Assembly (NCBI RefSeq): GCF_001510665.1
Contig: NZ_LMTI01000003.1
Span: forward strand, 35,766-99,765
Length of the DNA: 64,000 nt
Origin: Bacillus sp. FJAT-27445
GTDB taxonomy: Bacteria; Bacillota; Bacilli; Bacillales; Cytobacillaceae
Direction: 5' to 3'
A program made the position numbers and the translations under genes. How positions within the stretch are numbered: the first letter of the stretch is position 1; every line of letters begins with the position of its first letter. Below, in pieces: positions 35,209 through 44,847 of this stretch. The notes under the pieces are model-generated. The model was not told the origin of the DNA, searched no databases, and was given only the letters and a program-made list of their open reading frames with translations.

Positions 35209-36612
35209 TCACTGCCAGTCGTTGTGAAACACTCCGTCCATATCAAGCCGTTCATAGGTGTGGGCGCCAAAATAATCCCGCTGTGCCTGCAGGAGGTTGG
35301 CGTTTGATATACTTGTCCGGTAGCTGTCGTAATAGGTAAGAGATGCACTTAAACATGGGAACGAAATTCCGGAAGCAATACCCTCGCAGACTATTTTTCG
35401 AAGGCTCATTTGATATTCTTTCACTTTTTCCGTGAAATAGGGGGCAATTAATAAATTTGCCAAATCCGGCTGCTCACCATATATTTCGCTGATTACGTTT
35501 AGAAATTCAGCGCGAATGATGCAGCCACCACGGAAGATAAGGGCAATCTCCTTTAGAGGCAAGTCCCAGCCATATTGCTCCGAGGTCATTTTATATTGCG
35601 TAAAACCTTGGGCATAGGCGCAAACCTTCCCCATGTATAACGCTTGCCTTACATATTCCGTCCATTCTTTTTTATCTAACTCTTGTCCATTCCATTCCGG
35701 GCCGGTTAAAATTGTTCCCGCCTTCACTCTTTCCTCTTTTAAAGCGGATAAGTAACGGGCAAACAAAGATTCCGTAATGATGGAAACGGGGATTCCGTTA
35801 TCAATGGCTTGTAGGCTCGTCCATTTACCTGTTCCCTTTTGGCCAGCCTTATCAAGAATCACATCGATTAGCGGCAAGCCTGTATGATCGTCTTTTTTTC
35901 TTAAAATCTCCGCCGTAATTTCGATTAAGTAGCTTTTAAGTTCACCTTGATTCCATGACTCGAAAATGTCGGCGATTTCCTCTACGGGCAAAGCCAATTT
36001 CTCTCTTAAAAACGTATAGGCCTCGGCAATCAGCTGCATATCCGCATACTCGATGCCATTATGGACCATTTTTACAAAATGTCCCGCTCCTTTTGGGCCA
36101 ATATATGTACAACAAGGTTCATTATCTACTTGGGCTGCTATTTTTGTCAGAATCGGGGCGGCCTTTTCATATATATCCTTATCACCACCCGGCATAATGG
36201 AAGGGCCTGTTAATGCTCCGGTTTCCCCACCAGAAATCCCTACCCCTAAATAACCGATTTCCTTTTGCTTCAACTCCTCATATCTCCTTGCTGTATCTTC
36301 ATAATGGGAGTTACCGCCGTCCATGATGAAGTCGCCCGCTTCAAGATACGGAACCAATGAACGAATGACCGAATCAATCGGGCCGCCAGCTGTGACCATA
36401 AGAAAGATTTTCCTGGGTGTTTCTAACGATTGGACAAAATCTTGAATTTCATAGTAGGGATGGATAGCCTGCCCACTGCTTTTTTGGACGAGCTGATCGG
36501 TTAAATCCCTTGTGTAATTGTAAACCGCAACCTGTTCTCCTTTACTGGCCATATTTAAAGCGATATTCCGGCCCATGACCCCTAATCCAATAACCCCAAT
36601 TGTATTCAACAT
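35209..36612 (-). CDS. gntZ: 6-phosphogluconate dehydrogenase, decarboxylating (GntZ)
   Basis: 467 residues from ATG 36612 (AAAGGAG 9 bases upstream; the in-frame TTG 9 bases earlier is too close to it). GVIGLGVMGRNIALNMASKG binds NADP(+), FIMDGGNSHYEDTARR and GVGISGGETGALTGPSIMPGG are 6PGDH signatures, and K in GAGHFVKMVHNGIEYADMQ is catalytic. It oxidises 6-phosphogluconate to ribulose 5-phosphate and CO2. Last gene of gntRKPZ, which explains why a 6PGDH lies here. Confidence 0.95.
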   Translation of the reverse strand: MLNTIGVIGLGVMGRNIALNMASKGEQVAVYNYTRDLTDQLVQKSSGQAIHPYYEIQDFVQSLETPRKIFLMVTAGGPIDSVIRSLVPYLEAGDFIMDGGNSHYEDTARRYEELKQKEIGYLGVGISGGETGALTGPSIMPGGDKDIYEKAAPILTKIAAQVDNEPCCTYIGPKGAGHFVKMVHNGIEYADMQLIAEAYTFLREKLALPVEEIADIFESWNQGELKSYLIEITAEILRKKDDHTGLPLIDVILDKAGQKGTGKWTSLQAIDNGIPVSIITESLFARYLSALKEERVKAGTILTGPEWNGQELDKKEWTEYVRQALYMGKVCAYAQGFTQYKMTSEQYGWDLPLKEIALIFRGGCIIRAEFLNVISEIYGEQPDLANLLIAPYFTEKVKEYQMSLRKIVCEGIASGISFPCLSASLTYYDSYRTSISNANLLQAQRDYFGAHTYERLDMDGVFHNDWQ

Positions 36613-36640
36613 TGATGGCAACTCCTTTTAACAGATTAAT

Positions 36641-36679
36641 AGGCAGTATATCCCGATAAAAAAGGGGGATATACTGCCT
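36641..36679 (-). other. intercistronic hairpin between gntP and gntZ
   Basis: AGGCAGTATATCCC (36641-36654) pairs with 36666-36679 (perfect 14-bp stem). There is no strong T-run on the minus strand after it, so it more likely protects the upstream mRNA or lowers gntZ expression than ends transcription fully. Confidence 0.6.
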
Positions 36680-36747
36680 CGGCTAGCCCAGCAATTTTAA
36701 AAAAATTATGTATTGGTATGAGCCAGCGTGAAAATGGAAGTCGAGCT

Positions 36748-38094
36748 TTACACGATTAAGCTTAATAATAAAACAAATCCTAATCCCGCAACTGAAATGA
36801 TGGTCTCAAGCAATGTCCATGTGGCAAAGGTTTCTTTCATGCTTAAGCCAAAATACTCTTTAAACATCCAGAAGCCGGCATCGTTAACGTGGGAAGCTAT
36901 TAAACTACCAGCGCCAGTTGCTAGAACTACTAAAGCAAGATTTACATCGGATTGTCCAAGCATTGGGATAACCAATCCTGCAGTGGTTAAGGCTGCGACA
37001 GTGGCAGATCCCAGGGAAATCCTTAAGATGGCGGCAATAATCCAGGCAAGCAGGATTGGAGACAGGGAAGTTCCTTTGAACAATTCCGCAACATAGTCTC
37101 CTACGCCTCCATTGATCAATACTTGTTTGAATGCTCCGCCGCCCCCGATAATCAGGAGCATCATACCGATATGTGAAATCGCTGTTGTACATGAATCCAT
37201 TACGGTCTTGATTGGAATTTTTCGTGCAATTCCCATCGTGTAGACAGCAACTAATAAGGAGATCAGCATGGCAGTACCGGCATCACCGATAAAACGGATG
37301 GCTGCCAGCAAGGCATTGTCTTCAATTCCCATTGTTTTCTGAAGCAGTGTAATAATGGTGGCAATGGACATTAAAATAACAGGAAGGATAGCAGTGAATA
37401 CACTGATGCCAAATCCAGGTGTATCTTCCAATTTAAACGATTTTTGCTCACCTAAAGAGGCGATATTACCTGTTTTCGTAAAGGATGCAGGAACAAGCTT
37501 TTTAGCAAGCTTCGTAAATATCGGTCCGGCGATCAGGACTGTTGGAATGGCGATAATAAATCCGTAAAGCAATACTTCTCCAATATCTGCTCCATATTCC
37601 CCAGCAATAACAGTCGGTCCTGGGTGGGGAGGAAGGAAACCGTGTGTGACGGATAATGCAGCCGTCATTGGAATACCGAGATATAGAATTGAAACCCTTA
37701 ATTGTTTTGAAATAGCAAAAACGATAGGGATTAATAGTACTAAACCTACTTCAAAGAATAATGCTACGCCGATGATGAAAGATGCTGCGACGACTGCCCA
37801 TTGAATATTTTTCTCACCGAATTTGTTCACGAGAGTCATGGCAATCCGTTGAGCGCCACCCGAATCGGCAATCAGCTTACCCAACATGGCTCCAAGTCCA
37901 AAAATTAACGCCAAATGCCCAAGTGTTCCACCGAGGCCGGCTTCAATTGTTTTGACGATCTCGCCGAGCGGCATGCCAAGTGCCAAGGCAACGCCAAACG
38001 ATACAATGATTAACGAAATAAAGGTGTTTAACTTTAGGCCCATAATTAATAGTAGTAATGCTAAAATTCCAATTGCTACAATGAGTAATGGCAT
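36748..38094 (-). CDS. gntP: gluconate:H+ symporter GntP
   Basis: 448 residues, about 12-14 TM segments. GntP-family features include LGLKLNTFISLIIVSFGVALALG, GLGAMLGKLIADSGGAQRI and THGFLPPHPGPTVIAGEYGAD, the last being the typical THxFxPPHPxP motif. It imports gluconate with a proton. ATG 38094 follows GGAGG. Located between gntK and gntZ as in B. subtilis. Confidence 0.95.
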   Translation of the reverse strand: MPLLIVAIGILALLLLIMGLKLNTFISLIIVSFGVALALGMPLGEIVKTIEAGLGGTLGHLALIFGLGAMLGKLIADSGGAQRIAMTLVNKFGEKNIQWAVVAASFIIGVALFFEVGLVLLIPIVFAISKQLRVSILYLGIPMTAALSVTHGFLPPHPGPTVIAGEYGADIGEVLLYGFIIAIPTVLIAGPIFTKLAKKLVPASFTKTGNIASLGEQKSFKLEDTPGFGISVFTAILPVILMSIATIITLLQKTMGIEDNALLAAIRFIGDAGTAMLISLLVAVYTMGIARKIPIKTVMDSCTTAISHIGMMLLIIGGGGAFKQVLINGGVGDYVAELFKGTSLSPILLAWIIAAILRISLGSATVAALTTAGLVIPMLGQSDVNLALVVLATGAGSLIASHVNDAGFWMFKEYFGLSMKETFATWTLLETIISVAGLGFVLLLSLIV

Positions 38095-38112
38095 TGTATT
38101 TCCTCCTAAACG

Positions 38113-39651
38113 TTATCTAGTTGTCAAACCTCTTTGATACTTTGCAATCCGTGAATAGTCTTCTGTTAATACTCGGGATAAGTCGATAAAAATAGGCAGT
38201 AATTCCCTGTACTCTTTAACGGCATCTCCTTTCGGCGTATGTTTGTACGTGCTGCCAATCATTTCAGAAACTATTTCAAAGGATTCAATTTCTCCTATTG
38301 AAAATAACCCTAAAATACAAGCGCCAAGACACGAGCTTTCATAGCTTTCCGGCACTACTACTTCAGATTCAAAGATATCCGACATCATTTGCCGCCAGAC
38401 CTCTGACCTTGCGAAGCCACCGGTTGCTTGAATGCGGGTGACAGGCCCATCCATACATTCAGTCAGAGCGAGAAATACTGTGTATAAATTGTATATGACG
38501 CCCTCGAGGGCAGCACGAACCATATGTTCTTTTTTATGGGACATCGTTAAGCCGAAAAAGGATCCGCGTACATCCGGATTCCACATAGGCGCCCGTTCAC
38601 CCGCTAAATATGGATGAAATAATAATCCGTCAGCGCCAGGCCTTACACCTGCGGCGATTTTTGTTAAAACTTCGTATGGGTCAATCCCTAATCTTTTCGC
38701 TGTCTCTACTTCCGCGGAAGCAAATTCATCGCGAATCCACCGCAAGACCATCCCGCCATTATTTACCGGCCCGCCAATGACCCAATGCTTTTCCGTTAAT
38801 GCATAACAAAATATTCTTCCTTTTTCATCTGTTTGTGGCTTGTCGATAATTGTTCGAATGGCGCCGCTTGTCCCAATGGTGACAGCAATTTCACCTTTTC
38901 GTATCGCATTTACCCCCAGATTCGAAAGGACGCCATCACTGGCTCCAATGACAAACGGGGTCTCTGGATCAAGACCGATTTGGCTTGCTAATTCTGGGTT
39001 GCAATTGGCAAATGTTTTTGTTGTCGGCACGAGTTCGGATAATTGAGCTCTTGAAATCCCTGCAATCGCTAATGCCTCTTCATCCCAATCCAAGGTATGA
39101 AGATTCATCATTCCCATGGCTGAAGCAAGGGAGTAATCGACAACATATTGACCAAAGAATTTTTTAAAAACAAATTCTTTAATCCCGATATACTTTTTCG
39201 TTTTGGCAGCGATTTCCGGACGGTCATTCACAATCCAGGCGATTTTGGCCAATGGCGACATAGGGTGAATGGGGGTCCCGGTTCGCTTATAAACTTCATG
39301 GCCATTCAGCTCATTTTTAATTTTATGAGCCCACGCTTCGCTGCGGTTATCTGCCCACGTGATACATGGAGTCAGTGGCTGGTCGTTTTTGTCCATAGCA
39401 ATGACGCTATGCATCGCACTGCTAAATGAAATAAACATTAGTTTTTTTTCAGCATGTTGGTTTCTAATATTCGAAATCGCTTGCAAAACTGCCCGGTATA
39501 TTTCTTCCGGGTCTTGTTCAGCTGTTGAGATATCAGGTGTGTAAAGAGGGTAGCCAATATTCTCCTGTTGAATGACCTTGCCTTTTTCACTAAATAAAAC
39601 CGCTTTTGTACTGGTGGTACCAATATCAATCCCTAACATAAAGTTAGTCAT
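38113..39651 (-). CDS. gntK: gluconate kinase GntK (FGGY family)
   Basis: 512 residues from ATG 39651, giving MTNFMLGIDIGTTSTKAVLF, which aligns with the B. subtilis GntK start; the longer frame runs into gntR. FGGY carbohydrate-kinase signatures: DIGTTSTKA phosphate loop, ADNRSEAWA, IGASDGVLSNLGVNAIRKGE and GGFARSEVWRQMMSDIF. It phosphorylates gluconate to 6-phosphogluconate. It overlaps the end of gntR by 8 bases. Confidence 0.95.
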   Translation of the reverse strand: MTNFMLGIDIGTTSTKAVLFSEKGKVIQQENIGYPLYTPDISTAEQDPEEIYRAVLQAISNIRNQHAEKKLMFISFSSAMHSVIAMDKNDQPLTPCITWADNRSEAWAHKIKNELNGHEVYKRTGTPIHPMSPLAKIAWIVNDRPEIAAKTKKYIGIKEFVFKKFFGQYVVDYSLASAMGMMNLHTLDWDEEALAIAGISRAQLSELVPTTKTFANCNPELASQIGLDPETPFVIGASDGVLSNLGVNAIRKGEIAVTIGTSGAIRTIIDKPQTDEKGRIFCYALTEKHWVIGGPVNNGGMVLRWIRDEFASAEVETAKRLGIDPYEVLTKIAAGVRPGADGLLFHPYLAGERAPMWNPDVRGSFFGLTMSHKKEHMVRAALEGVIYNLYTVFLALTECMDGPVTRIQATGGFARSEVWRQMMSDIFESEVVVPESYESSCLGACILGLFSIGEIESFEIVSEMIGSTYKHTPKGDAVKEYRELLPIFIDLSRVLTEDYSRIAKYQRGLTTR

Positions 39652-40375
39652 TTTCTTGTTCCACTCCTTTTGAAAGGATTTGTTGTGACATCCAAAGGTC
39701 TTCAACTTTGCCTTGTACATCGTCAAAATTTTGGTGCAAGGACTTAATCATAAGGTTCCGGTCTTTCGTTTGGATGGCTTCAATATATAGTTGATGGTTT
39801 TTTAAAATCCGTTCAAAATCATCGTACTTTTCCTTGAATCGCATGCGCATTGATAGAAGAATCAAGCTTTCCATAACAGGTTTTAAATTATTCCAAATCA
39901 TTAGGATGTGGGAATGATTAACGGCCCGAATGATCGTTTCATGAAATAAAACATCCTGATAGGCAAATTCATCCGCATCATGATATTTGATGGCAACCTT
40001 CATCATTTCAAAAATTTTACTGAGTTCTTTTACTAAACCGCTAACGTCCCTTCTGACAAGACGTTCGAAAACAAAGGTTTCAATGAGCAGGCGAACATCA
40101 TAAATTTCCTCAATTTCCTTATCCGTTAAGCCACGGACTACTGCGCCCATTCTTTCTAACTTAATTATATTTTCGGATGCCAATATTTTTATCGCATCAC
40201 GGACAGGTGATCGGCTAACGGAAAAGTCAGCCGCTAGTTTGTTCTCCGAAAGAGTGGCACCGCTTTCAATCATTCCTGAAATAATCCTCATCCTGAGTTC
40301 GTATGCGATTCGATCCCCGGTCGATGCTTTTGACAGCCATTTTTCGGGATATAGGTTTTCCCTGGATTCTACCAT
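39644..40375 (-). CDS. gntR: gluconate operon repressor GntR
   Basis: 243 residues, FadR-type GntR. Winged HTH at about 20-85 (LSENKLAADFSVSRSPVRDAI), then an all-helical FCD effector domain with the metal/ligand residues typical of the class (DVRLLIETFVFERL, HETIIRAVNHSHI). It represses its own operon and is released by gluconate (family knowledge). Its palindromic operator lies just upstream. ATG 40375 follows GGAGGT. Confidence 0.95.
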   Translation of the reverse strand: MVESRENLYPEKWLSKASTGDRIAYELRMRIISGMIESGATLSENKLAADFSVSRSPVRDAIKILASENIIKLERMGAVVRGLTDKEIEEIYDVRLLIETFVFERLVRRDVSGLVKELSKIFEMMKVAIKYHDADEFAYQDVLFHETIIRAVNHSHILMIWNNLKPVMESLILLSMRMRFKEKYDDFERILKNHQLYIEAIQTKDRNLMIKSLHQNFDDVQGKVEDLWMSQQILSKGVEQEND

Positions 40376-40405
40376 ACAGTAACCTCCTGTTAATCAAACA
40401 AGTAC

Positions 40406-40456
40406 ACTTGTATACAAGTATTATAGTTTCAATTATAAGTAATGTAAACGTTTTTT
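40406..40456 (-). promoter_or_regulatory. gnt promoter with GntR operator and possible cre
   Basis: On the minus strand: -35 TTTACA (40443-40448), 17-base spacer, -10 TATAAT (40420-40425), then the perfect palindrome ACTTGTATACAAGT (40406-40419), which matches the B. subtilis GntR operator as I remember it (ATACTTGTATACAAGTAT). A cre-like AAAAAACGTTTACA (40443-40456) lacks only the leading TG of the consensus, so carbon catabolite repression is plausible but not certain. Confidence 0.8.
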
Positions 40457-40667
40457 CAGAAAAATATTTACCTGGCTTTTTTCGTTCATCCAGCCCGAAT
40501 GATAGAGAGGGTCCTTTTTGGGCGAAAGGTTACGGCTGTTTGCATCATGGCAGGTTATGCATGATTTGTAATTCTCATGAATAGATGCATTCTCAAATTC
40601 AAATAGTAACCAGTAGGTTTTGTTATTTTAGAAAATAAATAACGGTTGGAATAAAAGGAGGTTCACC

Positions 40668-42086
40668 ATGGGTAATGGTTACAAAGGGACAAATAAAATG
40701 ATCACTGGGATTGTGTTTGGAGTTCTTACGTTTTGGCTGTTTGCTCAGGCAATGGTTAACGTCGTCCCAGCGGTTCAAAAGGATTTGGGTATCTCATTAG
40801 GGATGCTGAATGTAGCCATCAGTTTAACTGCTTTATTCTCAGGAATGTTTATCGTGGCAGCGGGTGGGATTGCCGATAAGGTAGGGCGCAAGAAAATAAC
40901 TAATTTGGGTTTGATTTTAAGTATCATCGGATCTCTTTGTCTCGTTCTTGCAAATGGTTCTGCGATGTTAATCATCGGACGTGTGATTCAAGGCCTTTCA
41001 GCTGCATGTATTATGCCTTCAACGATTGCATTAATGAAAGAGTATTTTGAAGGGGCTGAACGCCAGCGTGCCTTGAGCTACTGGTCTATTGGTTCCTGGG
41101 GTGGATCAGGGGTATGTTCATTTGCGGGTGGTGCAATTGCAACCTATATGGGTTGGAAATGGATTTTCATCTTTTCGATTGTTTTTGCCCTTCTTGCTAT
41201 GTGGCTGATTAGAGATACACCTGAAAGTAAGGGCGAAGAATCAGGTGAATTCAAGTTTGACTTTGGTGGATTGGCGATTTTTATCGTCACGATGCTTGCT
41301 TTAAACCTTGTTATCACTAGGGGCAAGGATTTTGGCTGGACAAGTCCGTTAACGTTAGGCCTCGTTGCTGTTACCTTGATTGGATTAGTTATATTTGTGA
41401 ATGTAGAGAAAAAGAAAGAGCATGCACTGATTGATTTCGCCCTTTTTAAAAACAAACCGTATACAGGGGCGACTATTTCCAACTTTTTATTAAACGCTGT
41501 AGCCGGGACACTAGTGATTGCGAATACCTACGTCCAAGTTGGCCGTGGCTTTACATCATTCCAAGCAGGTATGTTATCACTTGGCTATTTAGTGGCAGTG
41601 TTGGCGATGATTCGCGTAGGAGAGAAAATATTACAGCGAGCTGGCGCAAAATCACCTATGATTTGGGGTGCAATCTTAACAACAATTGGTGTCGCAGTAA
41701 TGGGATTGACATTCTTACCTGGTTTTATCTATACGGTGGTCGTTTTCATTGGATTTGCCACTTTCGGGATCGGACTAGGAATTTACGCAACCCCATCTAC
41801 AGATACCGCGGTTTCGAATGCCCCATCTAATAAAGTAGGGGAAGCTTCCGGGTTGTATAAAATGGCAAGTTCCCTCGGTGGGTCTTTCGGTGTGGCCATT
41901 TCAACAGCTGTGTATAGTGCGATTGATTCAGTTGGAAGCTTAGAATCTGCGGCGGCAGGGGGAATTATAACAAACGTTATCTTTGCGGTCCTTTCCTTAC
42001 TTTCCATTATTGTGTTTATTCCTGGAAGCAAAGGTGGAAGAAAAGCTTCCCAACCGCCAGGGCAGCCGACTCCAGCCACGGAATAA
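40668..42086 (+). CDS. MFS transporter, DHA2-like
   Basis: 472 residues with about 14 TM segments: MVNVVPAVQKDLGISLGMLN, GGIADKVGRKKITNLGLILS (motif A), GRVIQGLSAACIMPSTIAL (motif C-like region) and WKWIFIFSIVFALLAMWLI. GGAGG lies close upstream of ATG 40668. It precedes two M20 amidohydrolase genes (spacing 63 bases), so it may move their substrate or product rather than a drug. Divergent from the gnt operon. Confidence 0.87.
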   Translation: MGNGYKGTNKMITGIVFGVLTFWLFAQAMVNVVPAVQKDLGISLGMLNVAISLTALFSGMFIVAAGGIADKVGRKKITNLGLILSIIGSLCLVLANGSAMLIIGRVIQGLSAACIMPSTIALMKEYFEGAERQRALSYWSIGSWGGSGVCSFAGGAIATYMGWKWIFIFSIVFALLAMWLIRDTPESKGEESGEFKFDFGGLAIFIVTMLALNLVITRGKDFGWTSPLTLGLVAVTLIGLVIFVNVEKKKEHALIDFALFKNKPYTGATISNFLLNAVAGTLVIANTYVQVGRGFTSFQAGMLSLGYLVAVLAMIRVGEKILQRAGAKSPMIWGAILTTIGVAVMGLTFLPGFIYTVVVFIGFATFGIGLGIYATPSTDTAVSNAPSNKVGEASGLYKMASSLGGSFGVAISTAVYSAIDSVGSLESAAAGGIITNVIFAVLSLLSIIVFIPGSKGGRKASQPPGQPTPATE

Positions 42087-42149
42087 TTTTACTCTAGCGC
42101 CACGAATTGTGGCGCTGCAGCATTTAATAAATGTAAGGAGTAGAAGGTC

Positions 42150-43337
42150 ATGAGAAAAGAATTAATGGACATGTTAGAAGCACGTAAAGAAGAAATGATA
42201 AAAATTCGCCGTCATTTACATGAACATCCTGAATTGTCCTTTAAAGAAGAAAAGACAGCGCAATATATTGCCGATTTTTACAACGGGAAGGATGTTGAAA
42301 TTCAAAGGAATGTGGGAAATGGTTATGGGATCATTGTCACAATTAAGGGGGGAAAGCCAGGGAAAACAATTGCGCTGCGTGCAGATTTTGATGCCCTTCC
42401 CATTTTAGAGGAGACAGATGTCGAATTTAAATCGAAAAACGAAGGCGTTATGCATGCTTGCGGCCATGATGCCCATACCGCCTACTTGTTGGTTCTTGCA
42501 GATTGTCTTATTCAGTTAAAGGATTCACTATCCGGTACGATAAAAATTATTCACCAGCACGCTGAAGAGGCACCTCCTGGCGGTGCAAAAAGCATCGTTG
42601 AATCCGGCGTGCTGGACGATGTGGACAATATTTATGGTATTCATATTTTCCCAACGCATCCAGCCGGTTTTGTTGGCTACCACAGCGGTTTTTCACTTGC
42701 CGGAAGATCCTTTTTTAAATTGGTCATACAAGGCGTTGGCGGGCATGGTTCTTCCCCGCACATGGCCAATGATGCGATTGTCGCTGCCGCCCATTTTGTA
42801 ACGGCCGTACAAACGGTTATTAGCCGCCGCTTAAATCCGTTTGATCACGGAGTTATTACCATCGGCTCTTTTGACGGTAAAGGAACCTTCAACGTGATAA
42901 AAGACAGTGTCGAGCTTGAAGGGGATGTCCGTTACATGACGGTTGAAAATCAGCAGTTAATCTCTAAAGAAGTGCAGCGGATTGTCAACGGAATAGAAGT
43001 GGAATTCGATGTACAATGCGAACTCAACTATACAGTTGATTATCCGCCGCTATACAATGACCCCAAAGTTACCGCCGATGTTGTTGCCGCTCTTGAAAGC
43101 ATGAATGACCCGGATATTAAGGAAGTCGGCGAATATCCGATGCTCTCAGGATCTGAAGATTTTGCTTACTATTTGGAAAAAATTCCAGGATGTTTCTTTT
43201 TCATCGGCTGTAAACCAAAAGGGGTCGAGAAGGCTTATTTTAATCATCATCCGAAATTTGATATTGATGAAGACTGTCTTCTTGTCGCTGCGAAATCGGT
43301 TGGACAAGTCGTTTGTAGTTATTATGGGCTCGAGTAA
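42150..43337 (+). CDS. M20 amidohydrolase, first of a tandem pair
   Basis: 395 residues. M20D motifs: HACGHDAHTAYLLVLAD, HQHAEEAPPGGAKSI, GVGGHGSSPHMANDAIVAA and SGSEDFAYYLEKIPGCFF. It hydrolyses an N-acyl amino acid or a related amide with two metal ions. It is closely similar along its whole length to the next gene, a recent duplication. RBS AAGGAG precedes ATG 42150. Confidence 0.92.
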   Translation: MRKELMDMLEARKEEMIKIRRHLHEHPELSFKEEKTAQYIADFYNGKDVEIQRNVGNGYGIIVTIKGGKPGKTIALRADFDALPILEETDVEFKSKNEGVMHACGHDAHTAYLLVLADCLIQLKDSLSGTIKIIHQHAEEAPPGGAKSIVESGVLDDVDNIYGIHIFPTHPAGFVGYHSGFSLAGRSFFKLVIQGVGGHGSSPHMANDAIVAAAHFVTAVQTVISRRLNPFDHGVITIGSFDGKGTFNVIKDSVELEGDVRYMTVENQQLISKEVQRIVNGIEVEFDVQCELNYTVDYPPLYNDPKVTADVVAALESMNDPDIKEVGEYPMLSGSEDFAYYLEKIPGCFFFIGCKPKGVEKAYFNHHPKFDIDEDCLLVAAKSVGQVVCSYYGLE

Positions 43338-43361
43338 GGGCCTAAGCGAAAGGAAGGGGCT

Positions 43362-44552
43362 ATGATGAAAAAACAACTAATCGAGATGTTGGAAGCACGT
43401 AAGGAAGAAATGATTCAAATACGCCGTTATTTACATGAGAATCCCGAGTTATCTTTTCAAGAAGAAAAAACAGCCCAATATATATTGGATTTTTATAAAG
43501 GGAAAGATGTTGAAATCCAGTCAAAGGTTGGAAATGGCAATGGGATAATTGTAACGATTAAAGGAGGTAAGTCGGGAAAAACGATTGGTCTCCGTGCAGA
43601 TTTTGATGCGCTTCCGATAGTAGAAGAAACCGGGCTTCCCTTTAAATCGAAGAATGAAGGCGTTATGCATGCGTGCGGCCATGATGGGCATACTGCATAT
43701 TTATTAGTACTAGCCGATTGCCTAATCCAATTGAAGGATGAGATTCCTGGTACAATCAAAATCATTCACCAGCACGCAGAAGAAGTACCGCCCGGAGGAG
43801 CTAAAAGCATTGTAGACTCGGGAGCGCTTGATACCCTCGATAATATTTTTGGCATTCATTTACTACCAATGAATCCAGCAGGTGTTGTGGGTTACCACAG
43901 CGGCTTTTCAATGGCCGGGAGATCCTATTTAAAATTGGGGATCCAAGGGGTTGGCGGCCACGGTTCTTCCCCGCACATGGCAAACGATGCAATTGTTGCC
44001 GGTTCCTATTTTGTCACAGCTGTACAAACGATTGTTAGCCGCCGTTTAAATCCGTTTGATATGGGGGTTATCACGATAGGTTCGTTTGATGGCAAAGGTA
44101 CCTTTAATGTCATTAAGGACCGGGTCGAGCTTGAGGGTGACATTCGCTATATAAGTGAGGAAGCAAAGGAGATCATTGAGAAAGAAGTCCATCGTATTGT
44201 CGGTGGGATCGAAGCCGAGTTTGGGGTACAATGTGAGTTAACCTATACGTCTGATTACCCGCCATTGTATAATGATCCAAAAGTTACCGCGGAAGTGAAA
44301 GCGAGCCTTGAAGCTGCGAATGATCCAGATATTAAGCAGGTTATTGAGTATCCAATGATGTCGCCATCCGAAGACTTTGCCTATTACCTGGAAAAAATAC
44401 CGGGTTGCTTCTTTTACATTGGCGCTACTCCAAAAGGGGTAGAAAAGCCATATTTCAATCACAATCCAAAATTTGATATTGATGAAGATGCGCTGATTGT
44501 CGCGGCAAAATCAGTCGGATATGTTGTTTGCGGTTACTATGGGTTAGAGTAA
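43362..44552 (+). CDS. M20 amidohydrolase, second of a tandem pair
   Basis: 396 residues, the same architecture and motifs as the gene before it (HACGHDGHTAYLLVLAD, HQHAEEVPPGGAKSI, GVGGHGSSPHMANDA, SPSEDFAYYLEKIPGCFF). One visible difference is G for A in the metal loop (DGHTA instead of DAHTA). ATG 43362 or 43365 may start it behind GGAAGGGG. It lies 24 bases behind its paralogue and ends the MFS-M20-M20 operon. Confidence 0.92.
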   Translation: MMKKQLIEMLEARKEEMIQIRRYLHENPELSFQEEKTAQYILDFYKGKDVEIQSKVGNGNGIIVTIKGGKSGKTIGLRADFDALPIVEETGLPFKSKNEGVMHACGHDGHTAYLLVLADCLIQLKDEIPGTIKIIHQHAEEVPPGGAKSIVDSGALDTLDNIFGIHLLPMNPAGVVGYHSGFSMAGRSYLKLGIQGVGGHGSSPHMANDAIVAGSYFVTAVQTIVSRRLNPFDMGVITIGSFDGKGTFNVIKDRVELEGDIRYISEEAKEIIEKEVHRIVGGIEAEFGVQCELTYTSDYPPLYNDPKVTAEVKASLEAANDPDIKQVIEYPMMSPSEDFAYYLEKIPGCFFYIGATPKGVEKPYFNHNPKFDIDEDALIVAAKSVGYVVCGYYGLE

Positions 44553-44561
44553 CGTTTTGAA

Positions 44562-44602
44562 ATTAAAATGGGGATTCTCCTTGAGGATGTCCCCATTTTA
44601 AT
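44562..44602 (+). terminator. terminator of the MFS-M20-M20 operon
   Basis: ATTAAAATGGGGA (44562-44574) pairs with TCCCCATTTTAAT (44590-44602). Confidence 0.85.
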
Positions 44603-44626
44603 TTAGATTTAAAAACCGCTGGTATG

Positions 44627-44832
44627 CAAAAGTGGTTTTAACGAATAGTTGATTTGCGCTACGGGCACACGCTTTCCGCGGGGCGTCAGTGGAGCCTCCT
44701 CGGCGCTCGCGCCTGTGGGGTCTCCACCTTGCCGCTGCATCCCGCAGGACAATCCCGCTTCCTCGAATCATCATCGCACGAAGGAAATGCGATAGCATTT
44801 CCGAGGAGTCGGTGCCCTCCGCTCCAATCAAC
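44627..44832 (-). repeat. GC-rich dispersed Bacillaceae repeat, reverse copy
   Basis: Read on the minus strand it begins GTTGATTGGAGCGGAGGGCA, contains CCTGCGGGA and GCGCGAGCGCCGAGGAGGC, and ends GCGCAAATCAAC followed by AAAACCACTTTT. The same order of blocks is found on the plus strand at 46275-46465. Very common non-coding repeat in Bacillus relatives (from memory). Open frames inside it are artefacts. Confidence 0.7.
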
Positions 44833-44847
44833 AAAAAAGTTAGCATT

